From an uncultured Mucilaginibacter sp. (lineage in GTDB: Bacteria; Bacteroidota; Bacteroidia; Sphingobacteriales; Sphingobacteriaceae): a DNA stretch of 18,912 nt. The first letter of the stretch is position 1. Each line of letters begins with the position of its first letter. This document shows, piece by piece, positions 7,127 to 13,835 of this stretch. The notes under the pieces were generated by a model. The model searched no databases. It worked only from the letters and a program-made list of their open reading frames with translations, and had not been told where the DNA came from. The position numbers and the translations under genes were made by a program. The DNA lies in NCBI RefSeq assembly GCF_946481715.1, contig NZ_CAMLOV010000112.1, positions 1 to 18,912 of the forward strand, read 5' to 3'.

Positions 7127-7158
7127 CCGCAGGGGCCTTTTTCAAAGAGACCCTGCGG
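7127..7158. terminator. Hairpin after the MDR gene, terminator or repeat element
   Basis: CCGCAGGG (7127-7134) and CCCTGCGG (7151-7158) are perfect 8-base arms with a 16-base loop, starting 32 bases after the stop codon. No T-run follows. The right arm extends into CGGAGACG, whose reverse complement recurs at 4347-4358, so a dispersed repeat is at least as likely as a terminator. Confidence 0.45.
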
Positions 7159-7227
7159 AGACGTCGGGCTTTCCCTTAACTTAATAGCGTTAAACATTTT
7201 ACAAATTAAAACCCAAACTCTCTCAAT

Positions 7228-7247
7228 GTTGTGTATTATTGCACAAC
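7228..7247 (+). promoter_or_regulatory. Palindrome with an embedded -7-like box before the DUF1080 gene
   Basis: GTTGTG (7228-7233) and CACAAC (7242-7247) flank TATTATTG, which matches TAnnTTTG at 7 of 8 positions. This places a likely -7 box inside a symmetric site 29 bases before the ATG at 7277, a layout expected for a repressor-covered promoter. No -33 TTG is obvious. Confidence 0.4.
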
Positions 7248-7276
7248 CACATTATCTCACAACAATTTAATTTTTT

Positions 7277-8011
7277 ATGAAACTAAACCGTATCACGCTG
7301 ATAGCCCTGCCGGCTATTGTATGCGCAAGCCTGTTTAATGCCTGCAGCCCACCACCCGAGCATAACGTACTTAACGACGAAGACAAAGCAGGAGGCTGGT
7401 CGATGCTGTTTGATGGTAGCAGTCTCGCCGGCTGGCATGTATTCAATAAAGGCAATGTAGCAACGGCCTGGAAGGTGGATAGCGGCATGTTGGTTTGTAA
7501 CCCCCACACCAAAAACGTAAAACATGGCGACCTGGTTACCGATAGGGAATTTGAAAATTTTGAATTGAAATTTGAGTGGAAAATATCTAAAGGGGGCAAC
7601 AGCGGCTTGTTTATAAACGTGCAGGAAAGCCCCGAATTTGGTGCAACCTTTGCCACCGGCCCCGAGTACCAGTTGCTGGATGATAAAAACATGCCGGCAG
7701 ATTACGTTGCCGACCAAACCCACAAAGCGGCATCTATTTTCGGTGTAATTGCCAATGCCAGCAAAAGCGAACCAAAACCGGGCGACTGGAACCAATCGCG
7801 CCTGGTGCAGAAGGATGGCAAGGCAACTTTTTGGCTAAACGGCGTAGAAACCTTAACCGTAGATTTTAAAAGCGAGGACTGGAAAAAGAAGGTTGCCGCA
7901 AGCGGGATGAGCCGTTACCCATCTTTCGGGCTGGCTACCAAAGGGCACATTGCTGTGCAGGACTGGACCAGCGGCGTGGCCTTCCGCGATATGAAAATAA
8001 GGCTATTATAA
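7277..8011 (+). CDS. DUF1080 (3-keto-disaccharide hydrolase-like) lipoprotein
   Basis: The 244-residue product starts with a lipoprotein signal: a hydrophobic stretch and the lipobox LFNAC with Cys23. The mature part is one DUF1080 domain, a concanavalin-like beta-sandwich. Visible family landmarks are GWSMLFDGSSLAGW (40-53), FENFELKFEWK (92-102), GGNSG (106-110), EYQLLDD (130-136) and the closing GHIAVQDWTSGVAFRDMKI (223-241). DUF1080 proteins include 3-keto-glycoside hydrolases of Bacteroidota and occur in the periplasm or on the cell surface; activity on a given sugar is not predictable here. A cupredoxin lipoprotein gene starts 15 bases after its stop, so the pair is an operon. No SusC/SusD pair or sugar oxidoreductase is in view. 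Confidence 0.92.
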   Translation: MKLNRITLIALPAIVCASLFNACSPPPEHNVLNDEDKAGGWSMLFDGSSLAGWHVFNKGNVATAWKVDSGMLVCNPHTKNVKHGDLVTDREFENFELKFEWKISKGGNSGLFINVQESPEFGATFATGPEYQLLDDKNMPADYVADQTHKAASIFGVIANASKSEPKPGDWNQSRLVQKDGKATFWLNGVETLTVDFKSEDWKKKVAASGMSRYPSFGLATKGHIAVQDWTSGVAFRDMKIRLL

Positions 8012-8026
8012 GCAGCCAGCATACGT

Positions 8027-8551
8027 ATGAAAAAGATATACTTGTACTTATTTGCGGCATCGTTTGTATTAGCCTCATGCGGAGGCGGCAGCAAACCCGG
8101 CGAGACGGCAGATACCACCGCACAGCAAACCGAAGTTGACCCGGCCAAGATCCCCGGTATTGATAAGGTAGCCTTATCAGATACCATCAGCCTGCAAGCG
8201 AACGATGAAATGCATTTTAATAAGGACCTGTTTAAAATAAAAAGCGGCAAAAAGGCTGTGTTGATATTAAAAAACGTAGGCTCGGCAACCAACATGCCAA
8301 TGTCGCACAACGTAGTGATCCTGGGCAAAGGCACTGATATGGCAACCTTTGGCGAGGAGGCGCGCAAGTTTAAGGCGAATGATTATATCCCTGCCACTAT
8401 GGTTGCTAACATTGTTGCGCATACCCCAAAAGTAATGGCCGGCAAAACAGCGCAAGTGGAATTTACCGCACCCGCACCGGGCGTTTATGACTTCATTTGC
8501 AGTTTTGAAGGGCATTGGGGCAGCATGCAGGGGCAAATTGTGGTGGAGTAA
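8027..8551 (+). CDS. Azurin/auracyanin-type type 1 copper lipoprotein
   Basis: The 174-residue precursor has a lipobox LASC with Cys18 and a low-complexity tether (about 19-40). The C-terminal 125 residues form a type 1 blue-copper domain. His94 in MSHNVVI and the cluster Cys158, His163, Met167 in CSFEGHWGSM reproduce the azurin ligands with exact spacing (Cys-x4-His-x3-Met). It should carry single electrons in the periplasm, anchored to a membrane by lipid. It lies 15 bases after the DUF1080 gene, so the two lipoproteins are probably expressed together. The partner is not known: a cytochrome or oxidase is usual for azurins, and none is nearby. All copper ligands are intact. Confidence 0.93.
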   Translation: MKKIYLYLFAASFVLASCGGGSKPGETADTTAQQTEVDPAKIPGIDKVALSDTISLQANDEMHFNKDLFKIKSGKKAVLILKNVGSATNMPMSHNVVILGKGTDMATFGEEARKFKANDYIPATMVANIVAHTPKVMAGKTAQVEFTAPAPGVYDFICSFEGHWGSMQGQIVVE

Positions 8552-8608
8552 ATTCTGTTGTTTACGGCCACTTTTGATATATTTATAGGGTAATACTAAA
8601 CCCATCGC

Positions 8609-9292
8609 ATGCAATCAAACCAAATAACTGCAAAAGGCGGGGCCGAATTCGGCTTTGCAAGAAGCAAAAACGCTGTTACACTTACTGCTGATAAAAACAA
8701 GCTGGAAATTAATGCACAGATAATTGGCAAGGTAGTGTTTATGCCTTCAGATATTGTGTCGATAGAACCAAACCGCTCGGGTTTCTCTCTTGGTTCGCAG
8801 GGTATACGGGTAACGCACAATGTTGCGGGTTACCGCAAAAAAATCATCTTTTATCCAAAAACCAGCGCCGCAGAGGTAATTCGCCTTATCCAAAGTACCG
8901 GCTTTATGGATAATAAAAGCGCCATTCCCTATGATATAAAAGAAGAAGTAGTTGCATTGCAGGCGGGTGGAAGCTTTCCGATAAAAACAGGTGCCGCCAT
9001 CTTTATCATTTTGTTTTGGAATGTCGCGATGCTCTTTACTTTCAAAGATTTTTTCTTCGAGCGCTCCCCCATTGCAGGCTTTGGCTTAGGCGGTAATATC
9101 GCGTTAGGTTTTATGTTATTGGTATGCCTGTCGTTACTTACACTTGAACCGGCAAGACAATTAATGCTAAAGCCCGGGCATAATGTACGCGACTTTAAAT
9201 ATTCCCTGTTATTTATTATGGCTATTGTAACCGTAATGCTGGTAATGAGTAACCTGCTTCCCCATATTGTTACTACGCAAGCGGCAAAGTAA
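8609..9292 (+). CDS. Membrane protein with N-terminal PH-like domain and three transmembrane helices
   Basis: I do not recognise a named family. The 227-residue protein has a soluble, beta-rich first half (1-115), with runs such as KVVFMPSDIVSIEP and GYRKKIIFYPKT that resemble bacterial PH/GRAM-like domains. Three hydrophobic helices follow at about 127-146, 158-178 and 199-219. There is no signal peptide, so the N-terminal domain is expected in the cytosol. Its last 20 bases overlap the end of the convergent histidine kinase gene. A weak -7-like box CACTTTTG (7 of 8) lies at 8569-8576. The start at 8609 is the first ATG in frame. Function is unknown. Confidence 0.75.
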   Translation: MQSNQITAKGGAEFGFARSKNAVTLTADKNKLEINAQIIGKVVFMPSDIVSIEPNRSGFSLGSQGIRVTHNVAGYRKKIIFYPKTSAAEVIRLIQSTGFMDNKSAIPYDIKEEVVALQAGGSFPIKTGAAIFIILFWNVAMLFTFKDFFFERSPIAGFGLGGNIALGFMLLVCLSLLTLEPARQLMLKPGHNVRDFKYSLLFIMAIVTVMLVMSNLLPHIVTTQAAK

Positions 9293-11153
9293 ACCAAAAG
9301 GTGCTGCCCTGGTTTACAACGCTCTGCACCCCTATTTTGCCGCCGTGGCGTTCTACAATTTCGGCACTGATATAAAGCCCAAGCCCAAGCCCGCTAAATT
9401 GTACGCCGCTGGCATCTACCCGGTAATAACGCTCAAACAGGTGTGGGAGCTTTTCGGGGGCAATGCCACGGCCAAAATCCTGTACGGATATTTTGGCCAT
9501 TTTGCCTGCTTTGGCAATATGCAGCATTATCTTATTGGCATCGGGGGCATATTTTACGGCATTGTTTACCAGGTTTACCACCACCTGGTCTATACGTTCT
9601 TTATCAGCATAAACCTGTAACTCTTTATCGCCTGTTAGCACCAATTCGTGCGTACCCATCAGCCGCACATGGTCGCAGCATTCGTTTATCATATCCGCTG
9701 CAAGGAAGTTTGTTTTATGAAGCGCTAATTGCCCGGCCGCAATTTTCGATACATTGAGCAGGGCATCAACCAGGTGCTGCATTTTGGCGAGGCTGGTGTT
9801 GGCTTTTTCTAAAAACACAGGTATTTTATCTGATGATGGCTGCGTTTTAACCAGCCTGTCCAGCAATTGCATCGAAGCCTTTACCGATGTCATGGGCGTT
9901 TTCAGTTCGTGGCTGGCCACGCTTATAAAATCGTCTTTTTGTTGCTGCAGGCGTTTAAATTCGGTAATATCCAGCACGGTGCCCAGCATTCGGTAAGGCC
10001 TATCCGTACCATTATAATAAACGTTTGCCTGTATCCGTATCCAATGCACACTATCATCATCCCAAATTACACGGGCCTCGTAAAAAAGCTTGCCCGTTTC
10101 TGAGGCACGGTCATGTGCAGCCTGGCGTACAGCAAGGTCGGCTGGGTGTATCCGCTTCCGGTAGTCCTCGCGGGAAACCGCATGCTCAAACCCAAAAATA
10201 GCGTTAAACCGGTCAGATGTAACAATGGTGCCATTCTCCGGGTCGAAATCAAAAGTACCTATCTCGGCTGCCTCTATGGCAAGCCTTGCACGTTGTTCTG
10301 CCTCCTCAATACGGCGGCGGGCCATCACCTTATCAGTAACATCTATCACAATTACCATTATGGCGTTGTACGTGCCCTCAACATCGCTAATGGGTTCGTA
10401 AACAAAATCAAGCACGAGGGTTTCGGGCACGCCGTTGCGCACCAGCATCACCTCGTGCTCTTTGGCAAAAAACACTTTGCCCGTAGCAATTACATTATTC
10501 ATAACCGGGGCGTAAGCCTCGGCCGCTTCGGGCACCGCTTCCCATATCGCTTTATGTTCCAGTTCGGCCCGTTGCTTGCCTACCAGGGCAAGGTAGCTGT
10601 CGTTGGCCATTTGTACAACCAGGTCGCCGGCGCTAATGATACAAATACCCATGGGCGCCTGCATAAACGATGCATACAATTGCTGGCGCTGTTGCTTTAG
10701 CGCATTTATGCCTGCCTTTTCTTTTTGGCTTAGTTTATATAATTCAGTAACGTTGGCCGGTGAGTGGATAAAGTAAAGTACCTCTCCGTTTTCGTTCAAT
10801 ACGGGCGTATTGGTAGTTGTCCAGTACCGCTCTTCAAACTCATCTGTACCGCGTATGGGGATATCGTACCTGTAGTTACTCATTGTATGCGGCCTTTTAG
10901 TTTGAATGGCTTGCTCAAACGAGTCGATGGTCATTTCGATATTGCGCGATACCTCATCTGTAGGGTTGGCCGGGAACGAGCCGAAAACGGATGTACCCAC
11001 CAATGCTTCGCGGCTGGTGTTGGTAGCCTGGCAATAAGCATCGTTGGCATCTAAAATGGTATACTGCGGTGCGTTGGTATCAATAATAAGTATGGCAGCA
11101 GGTGTGCAATTAAAAACATCTTTATACCCTATTTGGGGAACCGGTTTTGCCAT
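9273..11153 (-). CDS. Soluble multi-PAS sensor histidine kinase
   Basis: The 626-residue protein has no transmembrane helix or signal peptide, so it senses from the cytosol. Three PAS-type domains can be traced at about 8-140, 155-275 and 285-400; the third ends in MLGTVLDITEFKRLQQQKDDF, the usual PAS/PAC-to-kinase junction. The HisKA phospho-acceptor is His415 in SHELKTP. The HATPase_c domain has an N box (VVNLVNNAVKYAPD, 525-538), G1 (DFGRGI, 559-564) and G2 (GLGLGL, 588-593). All catalytic motifs are intact. No response-regulator gene lies nearby and there is no receiver domain, so it is an orphan kinase whose partner is elsewhere. No cofactor-binding residue for heme or flavin is evident. 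Its 3' end overlaps the convergent membrane-protein gene by 20 bases. Confidence 0.93.
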   Translation of the reverse strand: MAKPVPQIGYKDVFNCTPAAILIIDTNAPQYTILDANDAYCQATNTSREALVGTSVFGSFPANPTDEVSRNIEMTIDSFEQAIQTKRPHTMSNYRYDIPIRGTDEFEERYWTTTNTPVLNENGEVLYFIHSPANVTELYKLSQKEKAGINALKQQRQQLYASFMQAPMGICIISAGDLVVQMANDSYLALVGKQRAELEHKAIWEAVPEAAEAYAPVMNNVIATGKVFFAKEHEVMLVRNGVPETLVLDFVYEPISDVEGTYNAIMVIVIDVTDKVMARRRIEEAEQRARLAIEAAEIGTFDFDPENGTIVTSDRFNAIFGFEHAVSREDYRKRIHPADLAVRQAAHDRASETGKLFYEARVIWDDDSVHWIRIQANVYYNGTDRPYRMLGTVLDITEFKRLQQQKDDFISVASHELKTPMTSVKASMQLLDRLVKTQPSSDKIPVFLEKANTSLAKMQHLVDALLNVSKIAAGQLALHKTNFLAADMINECCDHVRLMGTHELVLTGDKELQVYADKERIDQVVVNLVNNAVKYAPDANKIMLHIAKAGKMAKISVQDFGRGIAPEKLPHLFERYYRVDASGVQFSGLGLGLYISAEIVERHGGKIGVQSVVNQGSTFWFTLPLA

Positions 11154-11322
11154 ATGTCAAAAAATATTACTGTATCTGCTTTGTTAAAAACGAATAAATA
11201 TCTGTGGGGACCGGAATATAAAAGGGCTAATTTATTAAAGTTAATGCGAATAACACAAAATAGGTTTTAGTGTTTTATGTATTTATACTTTCTTCATAAT
11301 AAGCCTTATTCTATTGCCAAAA

Positions 11323-11988
11323 ATGTATTATATTGCGGCAAACATTCAAAATACCCCTATGGCAGAATACCAGGAACACGGTTTTGACAACGAGAAGGCC
11401 ACCCCGTTTTGGCAATACGTACAGGCTACCATGATGTCGTTATTAAGTAAGGATAAAAACCGTTGTATACTCGACCTTGGCTGCGGAAACGGCTACCTTG
11501 TAAATTACCTTATTTCGCAGGGATACAATGCATATGGCATAGATGCCTCGCAAAAAGGCATTACCATTGCCAATAAAATAAACCCCGGCCGCTTTTTTAT
11601 ACAGGACCTTGACGATAACCAACTCCCGGCAGAAATACGCGATATGCCATTTGATACCATCGTATCTACCGAGGTGATAGAGCATATTTACAACCCTTTT
11701 GTTTTTATGGCGCTTTGTAAGGATGTGCTTAGCAAAAACGGCGGCGGCGAACTTATACTAACCACCCCTTACCACGGCTACTTTAAAAACCTGATGCTAA
11801 GCATTTTTGATAAATGGGATAAGCATACCAACGCTGTTGCAGTTGGCGGGCATATCAAATTCTGGTCTAAAGCATCCTTAAGCCAGCTGCTCACGCAAAC
11901 CGGCTTCGAGGTTACCAACTTTGTAGGCTGCGGGCGCATGCCATACTTTTGGAAGAGTATGGTAATGAAGGGCAAGTTGGTAGTTTAA
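11323..11988 (+). CDS. Class I SAM-dependent methyltransferase (UbiG/Methyltransf_23-like)
   Basis: From the ATG at 11323 the product is 221 residues; the ATG at 11359 (209 residues, starting MAEYQEHGF) is equally possible, and a TTG at 11314 is unlikely. The SAM-binding motif I is DLGCGNGYL (51-59), motif II is GIDAS with Asp74, and the FDTIVSTEVIEHI segment (110-122) matches motif post-II of the UbiG-like group. The C-terminal half (LTTPYHGYFKNLML, then the GHIKFWS region) resembles sugar- and natural-product-type methyltransferases that act on small molecules. Neighbours give no pathway: upstream is the divergent kinase, downstream a repeat and a convergent DinB gene. TAGGTTTT at 11261-11268 is a 7 of 8 match to the -7 box. 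Confidence 0.88.
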   Translation: MYYIAANIQNTPMAEYQEHGFDNEKATPFWQYVQATMMSLLSKDKNRCILDLGCGNGYLVNYLISQGYNAYGIDASQKGITIANKINPGRFFIQDLDDNQLPAEIRDMPFDTIVSTEVIEHIYNPFVFMALCKDVLSKNGGGELILTTPYHGYFKNLMLSIFDKWDKHTNAVAVGGHIKFWSKASLSQLLTQTGFEVTNFVGCGRMPYFWKSMVMKGKLVV

Positions 11989-12013
11989 GCCCTCCTCTAC
12001 AGGACAACCAAAC

Positions 12014-12091
12014 TTGAATATCGAACACGAATACAGGACGCCGAATGATGAAGTTAACTTCGGCGTTCGATATTCAAAATTCATTATTCGG
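12014..12091. repeat. Long inverted repeat with alternative stems, in a convergent intergenic gap
   Basis: TTGAATATCGAAC (12014-12026) is the exact reverse complement of 12065-12077. Inside, CGCCGAA (12039-12045) pairs with TTCGGCG (12059-12065), and GAAGTTAACTTC (12050-12061) is a palindrome. CCGAATGATGAA (12041-12052) can instead pair with TTCATTATTCGG (12080-12091, 11 of 12, one G-U), which excludes the first fold. It sits between the 3' ends of two convergent genes and may serve as a terminator or be a dispersed repeat. Confidence 0.6.
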
Positions 12092-12124
12092 TATTAATTC
12101 CCGTCGCTGGTATCTAATTTATAC

Positions 12125-12631
12125 CTAATTCTGAAGCACCTGGTGTATGTTCTCCAGTTGCCGGGTATGCCTTATGGTGTGGCAGGCCACCAGGTGCAGC
12201 CACTCCTGGCGGGTAAACGGCTCTGCGCCGGGGATAGCAAAATCAAGGCATATCTCGGTACCATCCAACAGTGTGGCGGTTTGTTGTATCTCCTCACTTT
12301 TTCCCTGGTATTTAGCCAGCATGCCGGCTTTGTCCTGCGGCTCGTTGGTGGGTATTATAAACTCCGGCGATTTATATTTGGCGTCAAAATCCAGGAATAT
12401 GCCCTCGATAAACGCATTACTGGCATCGGGTTTACGGTCGGCAGGTTTGGTGTTGCCCATAAACACGTCCGGCAACCCCCATTGCGATTTAAGCAGATGG
12501 TCGGCAACCTGTGCAGGTGTCCAACTGCCTTCAAAAGGCACCGCGTTAAATTGTTGCTGGTTAAATAAGGCTAATACCTTTAAAAAGTTATCGGTGGCGG
12601 TTTTATATTCGTTAATGGCTTGCTGTGTCAT
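12125..12631 (-). CDS. DinB-like four-helix metalloprotein
   Basis: The 168-residue protein fits the DinB/YfiT superfamily. His45 in WTPAQVADHLLKS, and His151 and His155 in ACHTIRHTRQLENI, supply the three-histidine metal site at the family spacing. It belongs to the branch with a tryptophan-proline motif before the first histidine (SWTPAQVADHL). DinB-fold enzymes include metal-dependent thiol-S-transferases and maleylpyruvate isomerases, but most are uncharacterised. A VOC protein lies upstream on the same strand and a second DinB protein further on, suggesting a small-molecule or electrophile resistance neighbourhood. A 243-base gap from the VOC gene argues for its own promoter; TACCTTTA on the minus strand before the start is a 7 of 8 -7 match. 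Confidence 0.88.
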   Translation of the reverse strand: MTQQAINEYKTATDNFLKVLALFNQQQFNAVPFEGSWTPAQVADHLLKSQWGLPDVFMGNTKPADRKPDASNAFIEGIFLDFDAKYKSPEFIIPTNEPQDKAGMLAKYQGKSEEIQQTATLLDGTEICLDFAIPGAEPFTRQEWLHLVACHTIRHTRQLENIHQVLQN

Positions 12632-12853
12632 GTTGTTTTAATATTACCTTGTTTATGTTTTGGTTAACACAATAAAGGTACAAGCCACAGGCAAATGCCG
12701 GCGGGTGTAAATACGGCTATTTGAGGGGTGAAATGCGACGTGCATTTTTTCCGCTACAGTTTGTAGAGTTCATTACGCGGGGCGGCAAAGAAAACCCCCA
12801 GCTAGCCAGATATTTAACGGGCAACTAAAACCTAAAACTATTTAAGGGTTGCC

Positions 12854-12875
12854 GGCCCCGGGGTTGGGCGGGGCC
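12854..12875 (-). terminator. GC-rich hairpin at the end of the VOC gene
   Basis: GGCCCCG (12854-12860) and CGGGGCC (12869-12875) are perfect 7-base arms around an 8-base loop, touching the VOC stop codon on the minus strand. No T-run follows in that direction, so termination is uncertain. The rest of the gap (12632-12853) shows no other supported element. Confidence 0.35.
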
Positions 12876-13261
12876 TAGTTGTGTGCATGCAGCCCAACGC
12901 GGTTGCCTTCGGTATCTTTAAAAAAAGCCATGTAACCAATTTCGGGGCTTATTTGGGTGCGGGGCACCAGCACCTCGCCGCCGAAGGCATCAATACGGCC
13001 AATTACCGATTGGATGTCGGGGTTTGCGTTCAGGTAAATCACCAGCCCCTCCTCGGATGGGATATGGAAATCACTCTCCACCAGTGCGCCGCCAACTTTG
13101 CCGCTGTTTTCGTTTATTAAAAAATAAACCATCTTCATGCCCATCATCCCTTCCAGGGGGGCCATTTTCATATCGAAGATGCCTTCGTAAAACGTTTTTG
13201 CGCGTTCTATTTCTACCGCAGGTATTTCAAACCAGTTCAGTGCGTTTGCATTTCTATCCAT
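12875..13261 (-). CDS. VOC (glyoxalase/bleomycin resistance/dioxygenase) superfamily protein
   Basis: The 128-residue product has the paired beta-alpha-beta-beta-beta arrangement of VOC proteins. The first module opens with LNWFEIPAVEIERAKTFYEGIF (8-29) and the second with LNANPDIQSVIGRIDAFGGEVL (77-98), ending IGYMAFFKDTEGNRVGLHAHN. The final FKDTEGNRVGL is the family's usual closing motif. Glu12 near the start and His125 near the end are candidate metal ligands, but the full set is not certain. This compact form occurs in glyoxalase-like and antibiotic-binding proteins; a specific substrate cannot be given. It is a single-domain cytosolic protein, dimeric by family habit. A perfect -7 box lies 48 bases before the start. 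Confidence 0.9.
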   Translation of the reverse strand: MDRNANALNWFEIPAVEIERAKTFYEGIFDMKMAPLEGMMGMKMVYFLINENSGKVGGALVESDFHIPSEEGLVIYLNANPDIQSVIGRIDAFGGEVLVPRTQISPEIGYMAFFKDTEGNRVGLHAHN

Positions 13262-13308
13262 GATATTTTTTTATTAAATAAACCTGGTAAACTTGCTTAA
13301 TTTTCTTT

Positions 13309-13316
13309 CAAAGGTA
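13309..13316 (-). promoter_or_regulatory. -7 box of the VOC gene promoter
   Basis: On the minus strand these bases read TACCTTTG, an exact TAnnTTTG match, 48 bases upstream of the VOC ATG at 13261. The predicted leader is about 40 AT-rich bases. No TTG is found at the normal -33 distance. Confidence 0.45.
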
Positions 13317-13452
13317 GTGTTGCACAAAGTATTGTATATTATATTGATGTTAAGTTTTTGTTTTGTTTGAAACCCAACGAATGCTATAGAAATGCCGTTT
13401 AAACTTTATATTAAATAATTAATTAAATACAGAAGCACCGCTGCAGCCTATG

Positions 13453-13468
13453 TACATTTGCAATGCAA
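13453..13468 (+). promoter_or_regulatory. -7 box overlapped by a palindrome, before the tRNA-like element
   Basis: TACATTTG (13453-13460) matches TAnnTTTG exactly and would start transcription near 13467. TTGCAATGCAA (13458-13468) is a perfect 11-base palindrome covering the box end and the start point, a position suited to a repressor. No -33 TTG is apparent. Confidence 0.4.
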
Positions 13469-13477
13469 TTTCAAATA

Positions 13478-13540
13478 AGCAGGGCGCTGGCAGGCAGCAT
13501 ATTGAAGGTTCGACCCCTTCCTCTGCATCTACCTTTTTTA
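13478..13540 (+). ncRNA. Candidate tRNA-like small RNA or 5' leader
   Basis: GAAGG-TTCGACC-CCTTC (13504-13520) is a textbook T-arm: 5-base stem, 7-base loop with T54-T55-C56-R57-A58 and the G53-C61 pair. CTCTGCA follows directly, as an acceptor 3' strand would, and AGCAGGG at 13478-13484 can pair with it at six of seven positions (one G-U). Between them lies a 4-base hairpin, GCTG (13486-13489) with CAGC (13495-13498). There is no D-arm or normal anticodon arm and no encoded CCA, so this is not a working tRNA. A six-base T-run (13534-13539) follows. Alternatives are a tRNA fragment left by an old integration, or a structured leader of the small gene at 13552. Confidence 0.3.
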
Positions 13541-13551
13541 ACCTTTAATTT

Positions 13552-13716
13552 ATGGAAATCAACTATACAATAGCCGGGCTCATTGTTTTTGTAGCACTTA
13601 TTGTAATCTTCTTACTGGTACGCAAAAACCAAAAAGACGAAAAACAATTTGAAAAAGACATGAACCAGCAAGGTACCGAGCCCGAAAAACACGACCGGGA
13701 CGAAGAGCGTATATAA
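13552..13716 (+). CDS. Small single-pass membrane protein, 54 residues
   Basis: The frame runs from ATG at 13552 to TAA at 13714-13716. Residues 6-23 are a continuous hydrophobic helix (IAGLIVFVALIVIFLLV), followed by a basic RKNQK stop-transfer segment and a strongly charged tail rich in Lys, Glu and Asp. The likely topology is N-terminus out, tail in the cytosol. It is flanked upstream by a promoter-like box and downstream by a strong hairpin with a T-run, which supports a real monocistronic gene. Codon use matches the neighbours. I recognise no named family; tiny proteins of this layout are common in Sphingobacteriaceae. Function unknown. Confidence 0.7.
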   Translation: MEINYTIAGLIVFVALIVIFLLVRKNQKDEKQFEKDMNQQGTEPEKHDRDEERI

Positions 13717-13727
13717 AAATGCCCTTA

Positions 13728-13777
13728 AGCAACAAGCGTACCTGCAAATTTGCAAGTACGCTTGTTGTTAATGTTTT
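13728..13777. terminator. Strong factor-independent terminator after the small membrane protein
   Basis: The arms 13730-13748 and 13749-13767 are complementary at 18 of 19 positions with AAATTT at the centre, and the pairing extends to 13728/13769 with a G-U pair. A five-base T-run (13773-13777) follows on the plus strand. It lies 11 bases after the stop codon and can also end transcription of the opposite strand. Confidence 0.8.
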
Positions 13778-13835
13778 TACTAAATATCGGTGTCGCTGCT
13801 CCCTATCCCCTACGTACAGCCCGGCTCCCCCTTCG

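Noticed and set aside
9267..11054. Several plus-strand open frames of 60-195 codons opposite the histidine kinase
   Set aside because: They are mirror frames of a long, well-conserved minus-strand gene with intact domains and show no family resemblance of their own.
12733..12828. 31-codon plus-strand frame between the DinB and VOC genes, with a GAGGGGTGA-like sequence before its ATG
   Set aside because: The frame is short, resembles no family I know, and the purine-rich leader means little in a phylum that hardly uses Shine-Dalgarno pairing. Chance is the simpler reading.
13440..13530. A complete tRNA gene ending in the T-arm at 13504-13520
   Set aside because: No D-arm with the G18-G19 loop and no 5-base-pair anticodon arm with a 7-base loop can be placed upstream, and TGCAGCC at 13442 pairs poorly with CTCTGCA. 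Only a tRNA-like fragment is supported.
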